64,000 bases of DNA from Gaiellasilicea sp963745775. GTDB lineage: Bacteria; Actinomycetota; Thermoleophilia; Gaiellales; Gaiellaceae. The stretch spans positions 62,001 to 126,000 of the forward strand of contig CAVUYY010000009.1 in assembly GCA_963745775.1 (NCBI GenBank). Direction: 5' to 3'. Position numbers and translations under genes: made by a program. Each line of letters opens with the position of its first letter. Position 1 is the first letter of the stretch. Of this stretch, positions 15,439-23,802 are shown in pieces. Under the pieces are notes generated by a model, which saw nothing but the letters and a program-made list of their open reading frames with translations, did not search any database and had not been told where the DNA came from.

Positions 15439-16987
15439 ATGAAACTCAGAAAGAAGCCGGCCGTCGCGCTCGCGGCCGTCGTACTCAGCGCTGGTGTGGC
15501 CGCGGCCGCGCTCGCAGCCAGCGTCGGGAGCGGACCGTCAAGTTCACACTCGTCGTATGTGCTGCCGGCGCGGGACAGGAGGACGTGAAGGTCGTGTCGA
15601 TTCTCACAGTGGGCGACAACGTCGCCGGTGTGGACGCGGATGGGACCGGGCTACCAGATGGTCGGGATCCCCGACGGTCTTGGCGCCTTCCGCGGGACGG
15701 GTGAGCCAGGCAACGACGGTGACGGCACGAACGGCGTCCGGACCGGCAACACGTTCACCGTGCTGATGAATCACGAGCTCCCGCAAACAGCGGGCATCGT
15801 GCGCGAGCACGGCGCTACCGGATCGTTCGTCTCGAAGTGGACAATCGATACGCGTACGCTCGAGGTGCTGCGCGGCGAGGACCTGATCAAGCAAGTCGTC
15901 CTTGCCCCAGGTGGCGTGTACGGCGCACCGGCGAAGGGTGTTGCTATGGGCCGCCTTTGCTCCCGCGTACCTCGCCGAGGAATCCGAGCTCTACAACAAG
16001 CGCACGCAGAAGGGCTACCGCGGCGCGATCTTCCTGAGCGGCGAGGAAGTCGGGCACGAGGGTCGAGCGTTCGCACACCTACTCGACGGCACGAGCTACG
16101 AGCTCCCATATCTCGGCAAGATGAGCTGGGAGAACATTCTCGCCCAGCCTGGGACCGGAGACACGACCTTGGTCGTCGCGATGGACGACTCCACGCCGGG
16201 GCAGGTGTACGTGTACATCGGCGAGAAGCGGCGGACGGGGAATCCAGTCGAGCGGGCGGGTCTCGTCGGGGGCAAGCTGTACGGCGTCGCCGTCGACGGC
16301 TACCCAGTTGAGCCCGATACCGGCATTCCGTCGGGAACGCCTTTCCGTCTCATCGAGATCACGAACCAGCAGTCGCGGACCGGCACGGACATCGAGGCGT
16401 TCAGCCTCACCTCGCCGATTACCGAGTGGAAGCGGCCTGAGGACGGGCAGTTCGATCCAGAATCGACGGCCGACTACTACTGGGTCACTACCGACCGCCA
16501 AGAGCCCGCGGGCAACAGCCGGCTGTGGCGGTTCAACTTCGACATGCTGCAGAACGCGGCCTCGGGCGCGGTCGGCACAGTCGACATGCTCCTTACGGGC
16601 AGCGAGGGGCACGAGATGCTCGACAACATGACCGTCGACGCGTTAGGGCGTGTCCTGATCCAAGAGGACCCCGGCAACGACGTCGACGCGCTCGGCGCGA
16701 AGATCTGGTCGTACGACATCTCCGCGAAGACGTTGACCTGGGTCGCCTACCAGAAACAACAGCACGGCCCGGAGCCGAATCCCGCGTACGACACGTACAG
16801 CACGCCGGATGAGGAGACGTCGGGAATCATCGACGCGAGCGACATCCTCGGTGAGGGCTGGTACCTGCTCGACTCGCAGATCCACCTTGACCGGTCGTTC
16901 AAGACCCCGTACGACGCGCAGAAGCTGGTCGAAAAAGGTGAGCTCCTCGCCCTCTACTACCCAGTCCAGAAGCGCGTCCCGAAGTGA
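15439..16987 (+). CDS. Secreted PhoX/DUF839 family phosphatase-like protein (frame broken)
   Basis: Starts at ATG 15439 behind GGGGAGGAAC. A Sec signal peptide (KLRKKP then VALAAVVLSAGVAAAALAA) predicts export. The body shows DUF839/PhoX features: EDVKVVSILTVGDNVAG, YQMVGIPDGLGAF, TFTVLMNHELP, GSFVSKWTID, GYRGAIFLSGEEVG, LYGVAVDG and LWRFNFDM. PhoX enzymes are Ca/Fe-dependent alkaline phosphatases, but some DUF839 proteins lack known activity. About 510 residues are split by frame changes near 15570, 15635 and 15960. Errors are possible, yet decay is also plausible in this repeat-rich island. Confidence in the family is fair; in activity, low. Confidence 0.7.
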
Positions 16988-17039
16988 TCGCGGGCAGCCC
17001 GCCATGACGGCCATATCCCACTAGCCGCTGCGCCGCACG

Positions 17040-17082
17040 CGTACGCGGGAGGCTTGCCGCTTGGCAAGGCCTCCCGCGTACG
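17040..17082. terminator. Long near-perfect hairpin
   Basis: CGTACGCGGGAGGCTTGCC pairs with GGCAAGGCCTCCCGCGTACG, with one bulged base, around a four-base loop. It lies 53 bases after the PhoX stop. There is no T-tract, but a 19-bp stem is among the strongest in the window and could end transcription in either direction. Confidence 0.6.
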
Positions 17083-17124
17083 GCCGACGACGCGGCTCCG
17101 CATTTCGACCGGACCACCAGCTCA

Positions 17125-17146
17125 GGGGACATTCCCGAACACTGGC
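17125..17146 (+). repeat. Dispersed repeat family, well-conserved copy B
   Basis: The sequence GGGGACATTCCCGAACACTG + GC differs from copy A (15292) at one position. Read on the minus strand, it sits exactly where the GNAT fragment stops matching an acetyltransferase. Confidence 0.8.
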
Positions 17147-17290
17147 CCAGCCCAGCGACCTCGCCCTCGGCGACGACCGCGAAGCTGAGCCCGGCCGCCA
17201 GCTCCGCGCGCAGGTACGGCTCGTCGACCCGCGCCGACAGGTGCTCCTCGCCAGTGGTCGGAGGACGACACGATCTCCGTGCAGTTCCAT
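17147..17290 (-). pseudogene. N-terminal fragment of a GNAT acetyltransferase
   Basis: On the minus strand MELHGDRVVLRPL is a classic GNAT (RimJ/RimL-like) beginning. After a frame change near 17250 it continues as EHLSARVDEPYLRAELAAG and SFAVVAEGEVAGLGQ. It then runs straight into dispersed repeat copy B, with no acetyl-CoA binding motif left. About 48 of an expected 160-180 residues remain. This is a remnant whose breakpoint coincides with a repeat. Confidence 0.65.
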
Positions 17291-17369
17291 GACAGAGGTG
17301 TAACAGGCGCGCGGTCTACGCTTGACCGATGAAGGAGGCTCAATGAGGGCGACCCAATGAGGGCGAAGA

Positions 17370-18134
17370 GTGAAGAAGCGACTTGACGTGCTCATGGTCG
17401 AGCGCGGCCTCGCGGAGTCGCGCATGCAGGCCCAGGCGCTCGTCCTCGCCGGGCTCGTCCGCGGTCACGAAAAGCCGGGCCATCAGGTCGACGAGGACGC
17501 CGAGCTCGTCGTCGAGGTGCCGCCGCGCTACGTCTCGCGCGGAGGTGACAAGCTCGCGAACGCCCTCCTGCACCTCCACGTGGAGCTCGACCGCCGCGAC
17601 GCAATCGACGTCGGCGCGTCGACCGGCGGCTTCACGGACTGCCTGCTCCAGAACGGGGTGGCGCGAGTGATCGCCGTCGATGTCGGTTACGGCCAGCTCC
17701 ATCCGAAGCTCCGGGACGATCCTCGCGTCACCGTGCTCGAGCGGACGAACGCGCGCGAGCTCGTCGAGCTGCCGTTTCGCCCGGATGTGCTCGTCTGCGA
17801 CGTCTCGTTCATCAGCGTCCGGATCGCGGTCCCGCCCGTCTTGCGCCTGCTCGACGACGAATGGGACGCGCTCTTGCTCGTGAAGCCACAGTTCGAGGCC
17901 GGTCGTGCGGACGTTCCTTCCGGCGGCGTCGTCCGCGATGCGGCGGTGCACCGCCGCGTCATCCGTGAGGTCGTCGACGCCGCGCTCGACTGGGGAGCGA
18001 CGACGGTGGGCGTCGTAGACTCCGGCTTGCCCGGGCCGAAGGGCAACCGCGAGTTCTTCGTGCATCTGATCTCCAGCGACGAGCCCGTGCTCCTCGATGA
18101 CATCGACGACCGGATCGACACAGCAGTTGGCTAA
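17370..18134 (+). CDS. tlyA: TlyA family rRNA 2'-O-methyltransferase
   Basis: Methylates ribose on 16S/23S rRNA; in mycobacteria its loss gives capreomycin resistance. The N-terminal S4-like RNA-binding domain (RLDVLMVERGLAESRMQAQA) is followed by the FtsJ/RrmJ-type domain: YVSRGGDKLANAL, IDVGASTGGFTDCLLQ, IAVDVGYGQL, DVSFISV and LLVKPQFEAGR. Length 254 is close to the usual ~268. GTG 17370. It heads the actinobacterial tlyA-nadK-recN-steA-steB order and overlaps nadK. Confidence 0.93.
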   Translation: MKKRLDVLMVERGLAESRMQAQALVLAGLVRGHEKPGHQVDEDAELVVEVPPRYVSRGGDKLANALLHLHVELDRRDAIDVGASTGGFTDCLLQNGVARVIAVDVGYGQLHPKLRDDPRVTVLERTNARELVELPFRPDVLVCDVSFISVRIAVPPVLRLLDDEWDALLLVKPQFEAGRADVPSGGVVRDAAVHRRVIREVVDAALDWGATTVGVVDSGLPGPKGNREFFVHLISSDEPVLLDDIDDRIDTAVG

Positions 18135-18924
18135 CCGGGTCCGCCGCGCGGTCGTGCTCACGCACGGGAAGCCGCAGGCGATCGGGTCGGCGCTCGCGCG
18201 GCTCGCAACTGTCGCGCGCGAGGCGGAGGTCGAGCTGGTCGACGAGGACGCCGCCGGCGTCGATGCCGATCTCGCCGTCGTGCTCGGCGGCGACGGGACG
18301 ATGCTCCGGGCCTTGACCCGGTTCCTCGGCACCGGCGTCGCGGTGATCGGCGTCAACTTCGGCCGTGTCGGCTTTCTCTCCTCGATCCCGCGCAGCGAGC
18401 TCGAGTCCGGGCTTGCCCGCGCCTTCGCCGGCGAGTACTCGGTCGTGGAGCTGCCGACGCTCGACGTCGAGGTGGGTGAGGATCGGCGTGTCGCCGTCAA
18501 CGACCTCGTGGTCGCGAGCGCCGTGGTCGGCCGGATGATCCAGCTCGAGTGGGCGGTCGGCGAGGAGGAGCTGGGCCGACTCGCCTGCGACGGCGTCGTC
18601 TGCGCGACCCCCTCTGGATCGACCGGCTACAACTTCTCGAACGGCGGCCCGGTGCTCGTCTGGGGCCTCGACGCGATGGCGATCACCTTCATCGCGCCCC
18701 ACTCGCTGAACGCCCGCCCGCTCGTGGTGCCGCGCGGCCGCGAGGCGATCGTCTGGAACCGCACGGTCGATCTCGCCGCGACAGTGCTCGTGGACGGGCA
18801 TAGCGTGGTCGATCTCCCGCCCGGAGGTCGCGTGGTCGCGCGGATCGGCGAGCAGCGCTCGCTCCTCGCGACCCTGCCCGAGGCGACCTTCTTCAGCCGC
18901 TACAGCAGGACGTTTGCTTCGTAG
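18097..18924 (+). CDS. nadK: NAD kinase
   Basis: Makes NADP from NAD and ATP (or polyphosphate). The diagnostic GGDGTML is near residue 64, and VGFLSSIP, NDLVV and the ATPSGSTGYNFSNGGP nucleotide-binding loop follow. It ends with the typical FIAPHSLNARPLVVP and DGHSVVDL strands. About 275 residues from ATG 18097, which overlaps tlyA by 38 bases. TTG 18127, just before ANRVRRAVV, is an alternative that reduces the overlap. Its end overlaps recN by 11 bases. Confidence 0.95.
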   Translation: MTSTTGSTQQLANRVRRAVVLTHGKPQAIGSALARLATVAREAEVELVDEDAAGVDADLAVVLGGDGTMLRALTRFLGTGVAVIGVNFGRVGFLSSIPRSELESGLARAFAGEYSVVELPTLDVEVGEDRRVAVNDLVVASAVVGRMIQLEWAVGEEELGRLACDGVVCATPSGSTGYNFSNGGPVLVWGLDAMAITFIAPHSLNARPLVVPRGREAIVWNRTVDLAATVLVDGHSVVDLPPGGRVVARIGEQRSLLATLPEATFFSRYSRTFAS

Positions 18925-20540
18925 CCTCCACATCGAGAATCTCGTCCTGATCCGAGCGGCCGAGCTTGCGCCGGCGGCGGGGCTGAACGCGATCACGGGC
19001 GAGACCGGGGCAGGGAAGACGATCCTCGCCCAGGCGTTCGGGCTGCTGCTCGGGGCAAAGGGCGACGCGGCCGCGGTCGGGGCGGGCGCGCGAGAGGCGT
19101 ACGTGGAGGCGGAGTTCGACCTGCCCGATGGCTTCTTCGACGACGAGGAGCTGGAGACTCTCGCCGCGCTCGCGCCCGAGGACGAGCCCGGCCTCGTCCT
19201 CGCGCGCCGCGTCTTCTCGGACGGACGAACGCGCGCGTATGCGTGGGGACGCACGGTCGCCCGCGAAGACCTGGCCGCGGCGACCGAGCGCCTGCTTGCG
19301 ATGTCCGGCCAGTTCGAGCAGCGCCGGCTGGCGCGACCCTCGTACCAGCTCGACGTGCTCGACTCGTATGCCGGCGAGGAGCAGCAGCGCCGGCGGCGGG
19401 AGCTCCGCATCGCCTGGCGCGCGCTCGCGACGGCGCGCCGCCGGCACGACGAGCTGACGCGCGACGCGGCATCGGAGCAGGCGCGTCTCGCGGAGCTTCG
19501 GGCGCTCGTCGAGGCGACCGACGGCTTTGAGCCGGAGACGGAGGAAGCGCTTCGCGCCGAACGAGATCGCCTGCGTCATCTCACCGAGCTCGTCGAGGCG
19601 ACAGTGGCTGCGGCGGAGGCGATCTCTCCTGAGGACGGCGAAGGAGCGGCATCGCTCGCAGGCGCCGCCGAGCGTGCGGTCGCCCCGCTCGAGCGTCTGG
19701 CGCCGGAGCTCGCGCGCGCGGGAGACGAGCTCCGCGATCTGGCCCTGCGGCTCCACGAGGTGGGATCCGACCTGCGCGGCTTCCTCGTCTCGCTCGAGGC
19801 CGATCCAGATCGCGTCGAGCAGGTCGAGGAGGAGCTCGAGCGAATCGCCGACGCGAAGCGGCGCTTCCGGGCCGGCACGTACGAGGAGCTGTTGGCTCGC
19901 GCGCAGGCGGCCGAGACGGAGCTCGGGGCGCTGGCCGACGGGCTGGACCCGGTGCAGGCCGCGGCGGCCGCGCTCGCCGCCGCCGAGACGGCAGTCGACG
20001 AGCTCACCGAGGGGTTGCGTGCCGCCCGCGCCGCTGCGGCCGAGCCGTTCGCCACGGCAGTCGCCGCCGAGCTCCGCGGCGTCGGCATGGGCGAGGGCGA
20101 GTTCCGTGTCGAGCTGCGCGAGCGCGACCACGGCGCCAGCTGGCGCCGACGAGGCCGTCTTCCTGATTCGGCCGAACGCCGGGCTCCCGTTCGGGCCGGT
20201 TGCCGAGACCGCGTCGGGCGGCGAGCTCTCTCGAGTCGCGCTCGCGATCGCCGCGGTCGCCGGTGGCGAGACGCTCGTCTTCGACGAGATCGACGCGGGG
20301 ATCGGCGGCACGACCGCGCACGCCGTGGCGGAGACGCTGCGCCGGCTCTCGGAGCGCGCGCAGGTGCTCACGATCACCCACCTCCCGCAGATCGCGAGCG
20401 TGGCCGAGCGGCACTTCCGGGTCGCAAAGGTTCCCGGCGATCCGACGCACACCCAGATCGAGGAGCTGGACGAGGCGGAGCGGCGGGACGAGCTCGAGCG
20501 GATGCTGGGCGGACGCGAGTTCCTCTCCGCGCTGCAATGA
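18914..20540 (+). CDS. recN: DNA repair protein RecN (one frame break)
   Basis: SMC-like ATPase acting early in double-strand-break repair. It starts at TTG 18914 with LRSLHIENLVLI. The Walker A is ITGETGAGKT, the Q-loop region is MSGQFEQRRL, and a long coiled coil (RHDELTRDAASEQ to ELTEGLRAARAA) separates the head halves. The signature SGGELSR and Walker B LVFDEIDAGIGG come after a frame change near 20140 that fits one inserted base. Total about 540 residues, normal for RecN. Overlap with nadK implies coupling. Confidence 0.92.
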
Positions 20541-20550
20541 GATCGATCCG

Positions 20551-21672
20551 ATGAGCCTCGTCGAGCACAGCGGGCCGGCGCGGCTCGGGCGGCGCACGAA
20601 GGAGCTCGTGCCGCGGCTGACTCCGCAGGACATCGCGATCATCGACCACACCGACCTCGACCGGGTGTCGGCCGAGGAGCTCGTCGAGTCGGGGATCCGC
20701 GTCGTCGTCAACGTCGCCGAGTCGCAGAGCGGACGCTTTCCGAATCCCGGGCCGCTGCTGCTCGTCCGTGGCGGTGTCCGCCTGATCGACGCCCCCGGCG
20801 CCGAGCTCTTCGACGAGCTCTCCGACGGCGACCGGATCACGATTCGCGGTGCGAGCGTCTTCAAGAAGAACACCTGCCTCGTCAACGGCCGCTCCATGGA
20901 GGAGCGCGAGCTCGTCGCGGCGCTCGCGGAGCAGCAGGGACGGGTGACGGACGCGCTGCGCGACTTCGCCGACAACACGCTGCGCTATCTCCGCGAAGAG
21001 GGCGAGCTGCTCGCCGAGGGGCTCGATTTCCCCCAGCTCGCGACGAGCTTCCGCGGACGTCACGCGCTCGTCGTCGCGCGAGGGCCGGGCCACAAGCGCG
21101 ACCTTCGGATCGTCCGTCCCTACGTCCGCGACTTCCGGCCGGTGCTCGTCGCGGTGGACGGCGGCGCCGAGGCGCTGCTCGAGGAGGGCTGGCGCCCCGA
21201 CGTGATCGTCGGCGACATGGACTCCGTCTCCGACGGCGCGCTGCGCTCGGGCGCCGACGTCCTCGTCCACGCCTACCGCGAGGGACATGCACCCGGCGAG
21301 GAACGGCTGCGCGAGCTCGGCGTTCCGTTCTCGACGATCTCCGCTCCGGGGATCTCGGAGGACATCGCGCTGCTGCTCGCCCAGGAGAAGGGCGCGGAGC
21401 TGATCGTCGCGGTGGGTACGCACTTCAATCTCGTCGAGTTCCTCGAGCGCAACCGCGCCGGGATGTCCTCCACGTTCGTGACCCGGTTGAAGGTGGGGGA
21501 GATCCTCGTCGACGCCAAGGGCGTCTCCCAGCTCGTGAGTCGCCGCGTCGGCGTCTGGCCGCTCCTCGCCCTCGTCGTGGCCGGCCTGGCCGGAATCGTC
21601 GTCGCGATCGCCGCGTCGCCCGCGCTCCGCTCGGTCTTCACCGGCCTCGCGGATCGGCTGCTGGGTCTCTGA
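20551..21672 (+). CDS. steA: SteA-like protein (putative cytokinetic ring / envelope protein)
   Basis: A 373-residue homologue of Corynebacterium SteA and mycobacterial Rv1697. A thiamine-pyrophosphokinase-like domain is visible: VAVDGGAEALLEEGWRPDVI followed by VGDMDSVSD, and further GISEDIALLLA. A single transmembrane helix near the C-terminus (WPLLALVVAGLAGIVVAIAA) anchors it. In Corynebacterium SteA/SteB are linked to cell separation and envelope stability. It lies between recN and steB as in other actinobacteria. Whether it binds a nucleotide is unknown. Confidence 0.87.
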   Translation: MSLVEHSGPARLGRRTKELVPRLTPQDIAIIDHTDLDRVSAEELVESGIRVVVNVAESQSGRFPNPGPLLLVRGGVRLIDAPGAELFDELSDGDRITIRGASVFKKNTCLVNGRSMEERELVAALAEQQGRVTDALRDFADNTLRYLREEGELLAEGLDFPQLATSFRGRHALVVARGPGHKRDLRIVRPYVRDFRPVLVAVDGGAEALLEEGWRPDVIVGDMDSVSDGALRSGADVLVHAYREGHAPGEERLRELGVPFSTISAPGISEDIALLLAQEKGAELIVAVGTHFNLVEFLERNRAGMSSTFVTRLKVGEILVDAKGVSQLVSRRVGVWPLLALVVAGLAGIVVAIAASPALRSVFTGLADRLLGL

Positions 21673-21693
21673 GCTTGCTCCTAGACTGAGCCG

Positions 21694-22581
21694 GTGCTCG
21701 ACTTCCGCTACCACGCGATCTCGCTCGCGGCGGTCTTCCTCGCCCTCGTGATCGGGATCCTCGCGGGCGTCGGGATCTCCGGTCGGGGCTTCGTCGACGA
21801 TGCCGAGCGCGACGGCTTCAACCGTCGGCTCGCCGAGCTCGACGGACAGGTCGAGGCGGCTGACGATCGCGCGGACGAGCTCGAGCGGCGCCAGGAGGCG
21901 GCCCAGACCTTCGTCGAGAGCGCGTATCCGGTTCTCGCCGCCGGACGGCTCGAGGGAACGACCGTCGCGGCGCTCGTGGTCGGCTCGGTCGATACCACCC
22001 TCGACTGGGTCGAACGCGCTCTCGAGCGCAGCGGGGGCGACCTCGTGCGGAAGCGTGCGATCAACGTTCCGATCGTCTCCGAGGAGCTGGACACCAGGCT
22101 CCGTCGGGCCGGCTTCACCGAGTACGTCGGCGAGAGCAAGCTCGACGATCTCGGTCGTGAGCTCGGTCGCGAGCTGGTCGACGGCGACGAGACGCCGCTC
22201 TGGGACCTCCTGACGCCGGCGCTCGTCGGCGAACGCGAAGGAGACTTCGACGCTCCGGCGGATTCCGTCGTGGTGATTCGCCAGGCCGAGCCCCAGCAGG
22301 GCGATACCGCTCGCTTCCTCGCCGGGCTCTACGGCGGCCTCGCGAGCAGCAGCGCGCCCGCCGTCGGAGTCGAGCCGACGCGGGTGCAGCAGAGCGCGAT
22401 TCCGGCGTTTCAGCGCAACGTGCTCTCCACGGTGGACGGGATCGACACCCCGCTCGGCGGGCTGGCGCTGATCCTCCTCCTCGGCGGCGCGGAGCCGGGT
22501 GACTACGGGATTCGCGACACCGCCGAGGACGGCATCCTGCCGCCGATCGAGCCGCTCGCCGCGTCCGGCGCCGGTGGCTGA
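21694..22581 (+). CDS. steB: SteB / MctB (copper transporter) family protein
   Basis: About 295 residues with the hallmark N-terminus LDFRYHAISLAAVFLALVIG, a single membrane helix, followed by a coiled-coil stretch (AELDGQVEAADDRADELERR) and an extracytoplasmic alpha/beta domain. The family includes mycobacterial MctB (Rv1698), reported to lower copper levels, and corynebacterial SteB, the SteA partner. GTG 21694 directly after steA. The 3' end overlaps the next gene by 8 bases. Conserved pairing with steA favours the envelope role. Confidence 0.88.
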   Translation: MLDFRYHAISLAAVFLALVIGILAGVGISGRGFVDDAERDGFNRRLAELDGQVEAADDRADELERRQEAAQTFVESAYPVLAAGRLEGTTVAALVVGSVDTTLDWVERALERSGGDLVRKRAINVPIVSEELDTRLRRAGFTEYVGESKLDDLGRELGRELVDGDETPLWDLLTPALVGEREGDFDAPADSVVVIRQAEPQQGDTARFLAGLYGGLASSSAPAVGVEPTRVQQSAIPAFQRNVLSTVDGIDTPLGGLALILLLGGAEPGDYGIRDTAEDGILPPIEPLAASGAGG

Positions 22582-23802
22582 CGATCGCCTGACGATCCTG
22601 ATCGCGGCGCGCGACGAGGAGGCGCGGATCGGCGCGACCGATCGCAGAGCTCGCGGCGCGCTTTCCAGGCGTGGAGGTGATCGTCGCCGACGACGGCTCG
22701 CGCGATTCGACCGCGCATGCGGCGGCGGTCGCCGGCGCGCGGGTGCTCCGGCTCCCGCACCGCGGCAAGGGCCAGGCGTTGACGGTCGCGGAGCGCGCCG
22801 CAGCGCCGGGTCGCCTGTTGCTCTGCGACGCCGATCTGCGCGGCGACCTGACGCCGCTCGTCGAGGCTGACGGCGATCTCGTCGTCGCCGGGTTCTCGCG
22901 CACGCAGGGCGGCGGCTTCGGGCTCGCGAAGGGATCCGCGCGACGCCTGATCCAGCTCGCGACAGGCCGAACGACGCGTGAGCCGCTCTCCGGGCAGCGC
23001 GTCCTCTCGCCGGCGGCGCGAGCCGCCTGCTTCCCGCTCGCGGCCGGCTTCGGCGTCGAGACGAGGATGACGGTCGATGCGCTTCGAGCCGGCCTCGAGC
23101 TCCGCGAGGTCGAGCTCGAGCTCGAGCATCGCTCCACCGTCCGCGATCTCGCCGGCTTCGTCCATCGAGGCCGCCAGCTCCGGGACATCCTGCTCGCCTT
23201 CGGCCCTCAGGCGACGAACCACCGCGGCCTCCGGCTGCCGCTCGTCGGCTGGGTCGTCGGCCTCGCCCACCCGCGGGTTGCACCGATCGCGCTGCTCGGG
23301 CTCGCGGACGACCTCTGGAGCGGCAACGAGCGCGGCTTCCGCGACCACCTCCGCTCGGGTCGGACGACCGGCGTCCTCAAGCTCGTCGGGATCCCGCTCT
23401 ACGCCCTGCTGCGGACGCGCTCGCCCTCCGCGCGCGCTGCTCGTCGCGCTGTCCGCCAACGCCGTCAACCAGCTCGACACGCGGCCCGGACGGGCGCTGA
23501 AGGCGTTCGCGCTCGGCTCGCTCGCGCTCCGCCGAACGCCTCGCGGAGCCGTCGCAGCCGCCGTCCTCCTGGCTCCCTACGATCTTCGCGAGATGGCGAT
23601 GCTGGGGGACTCCGGATCGAACGCGCTCGGGGCCGTGCTAGGTTTCGGTTCCGTGGAGCGGTTTTCACGGAGGCAGCGTTGGAGCGCGATCGCGGCGCTC
23701 GCGGGCCTCACCCTCCTCGGAGAACGACGTTCGCTCGGGACGCTGATCGAGCAGACATCGCCGCTTCGCGAGCTCGACGCGCTAGGCAGGCAGCCCATAT
23801 GA
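22574..23802 (+). CDS. GT2 glycosyltransferase fused to MraY/WecA-like domain (frame broken)
   Basis: The N-terminal ~200 residues are a GT-A family 2 domain: LTILIAARDEEARIGA, VEVIVADDGSRDST, LLLCDADLRGD and QGGGFGLAKG. The C-terminal part resembles the polyprenyl-phosphate GlcNAc-1-phosphate transferase fold: ATNHRGLRLP, LLGLADDLWSG with the Asp pair, SANAVNQLDTRPGRA, and MAMLGDSGSNALGAVLGF. The final His motif of MraY is not evident. Frame changes near 22640 and 23435 both fit one inserted base. It sits between steB and pyrG with overlaps at both ends, suggesting a lipid-linked sugar step in envelope building. The acceptor is unknown. Confidence 0.75.

Larger units (their letters stand above)
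16988..17369. other. 382-base interval with hairpin, repeat and GNAT remnant
   Basis: No intact gene. It holds a long inverted repeat (17040-17082), dispersed repeat copy B (17125-17146) and a minus-strand acetyltransferase fragment (17147-17290). A small direct repeat (CAATGAGGGCG twice, around 17341-17363) immediately precedes the tlyA start. Confidence 0.6.

Noticed and set aside
12300..17370. CRISPR array suspected from recurring short repeats
   Set aside because: The repeats are few, irregularly spaced by hundreds to thousands of bases, with no unique spacers of constant length and no cas genes.
11000..17370. Prophage or transposon island
   Set aside because: No integrase, transposase, capsid or tail gene and no target-site duplication was seen. 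Only repeats and truncated genes support mobility.
20374..23283. Very long minus-strand open frame opposite recN end, steA, steB and the GT2 fusion
   Set aside because: Composition is Arg/Gly/Ala-rich with no family motif. It is the usual antisense shadow of GC-rich genes with clear sense homology.
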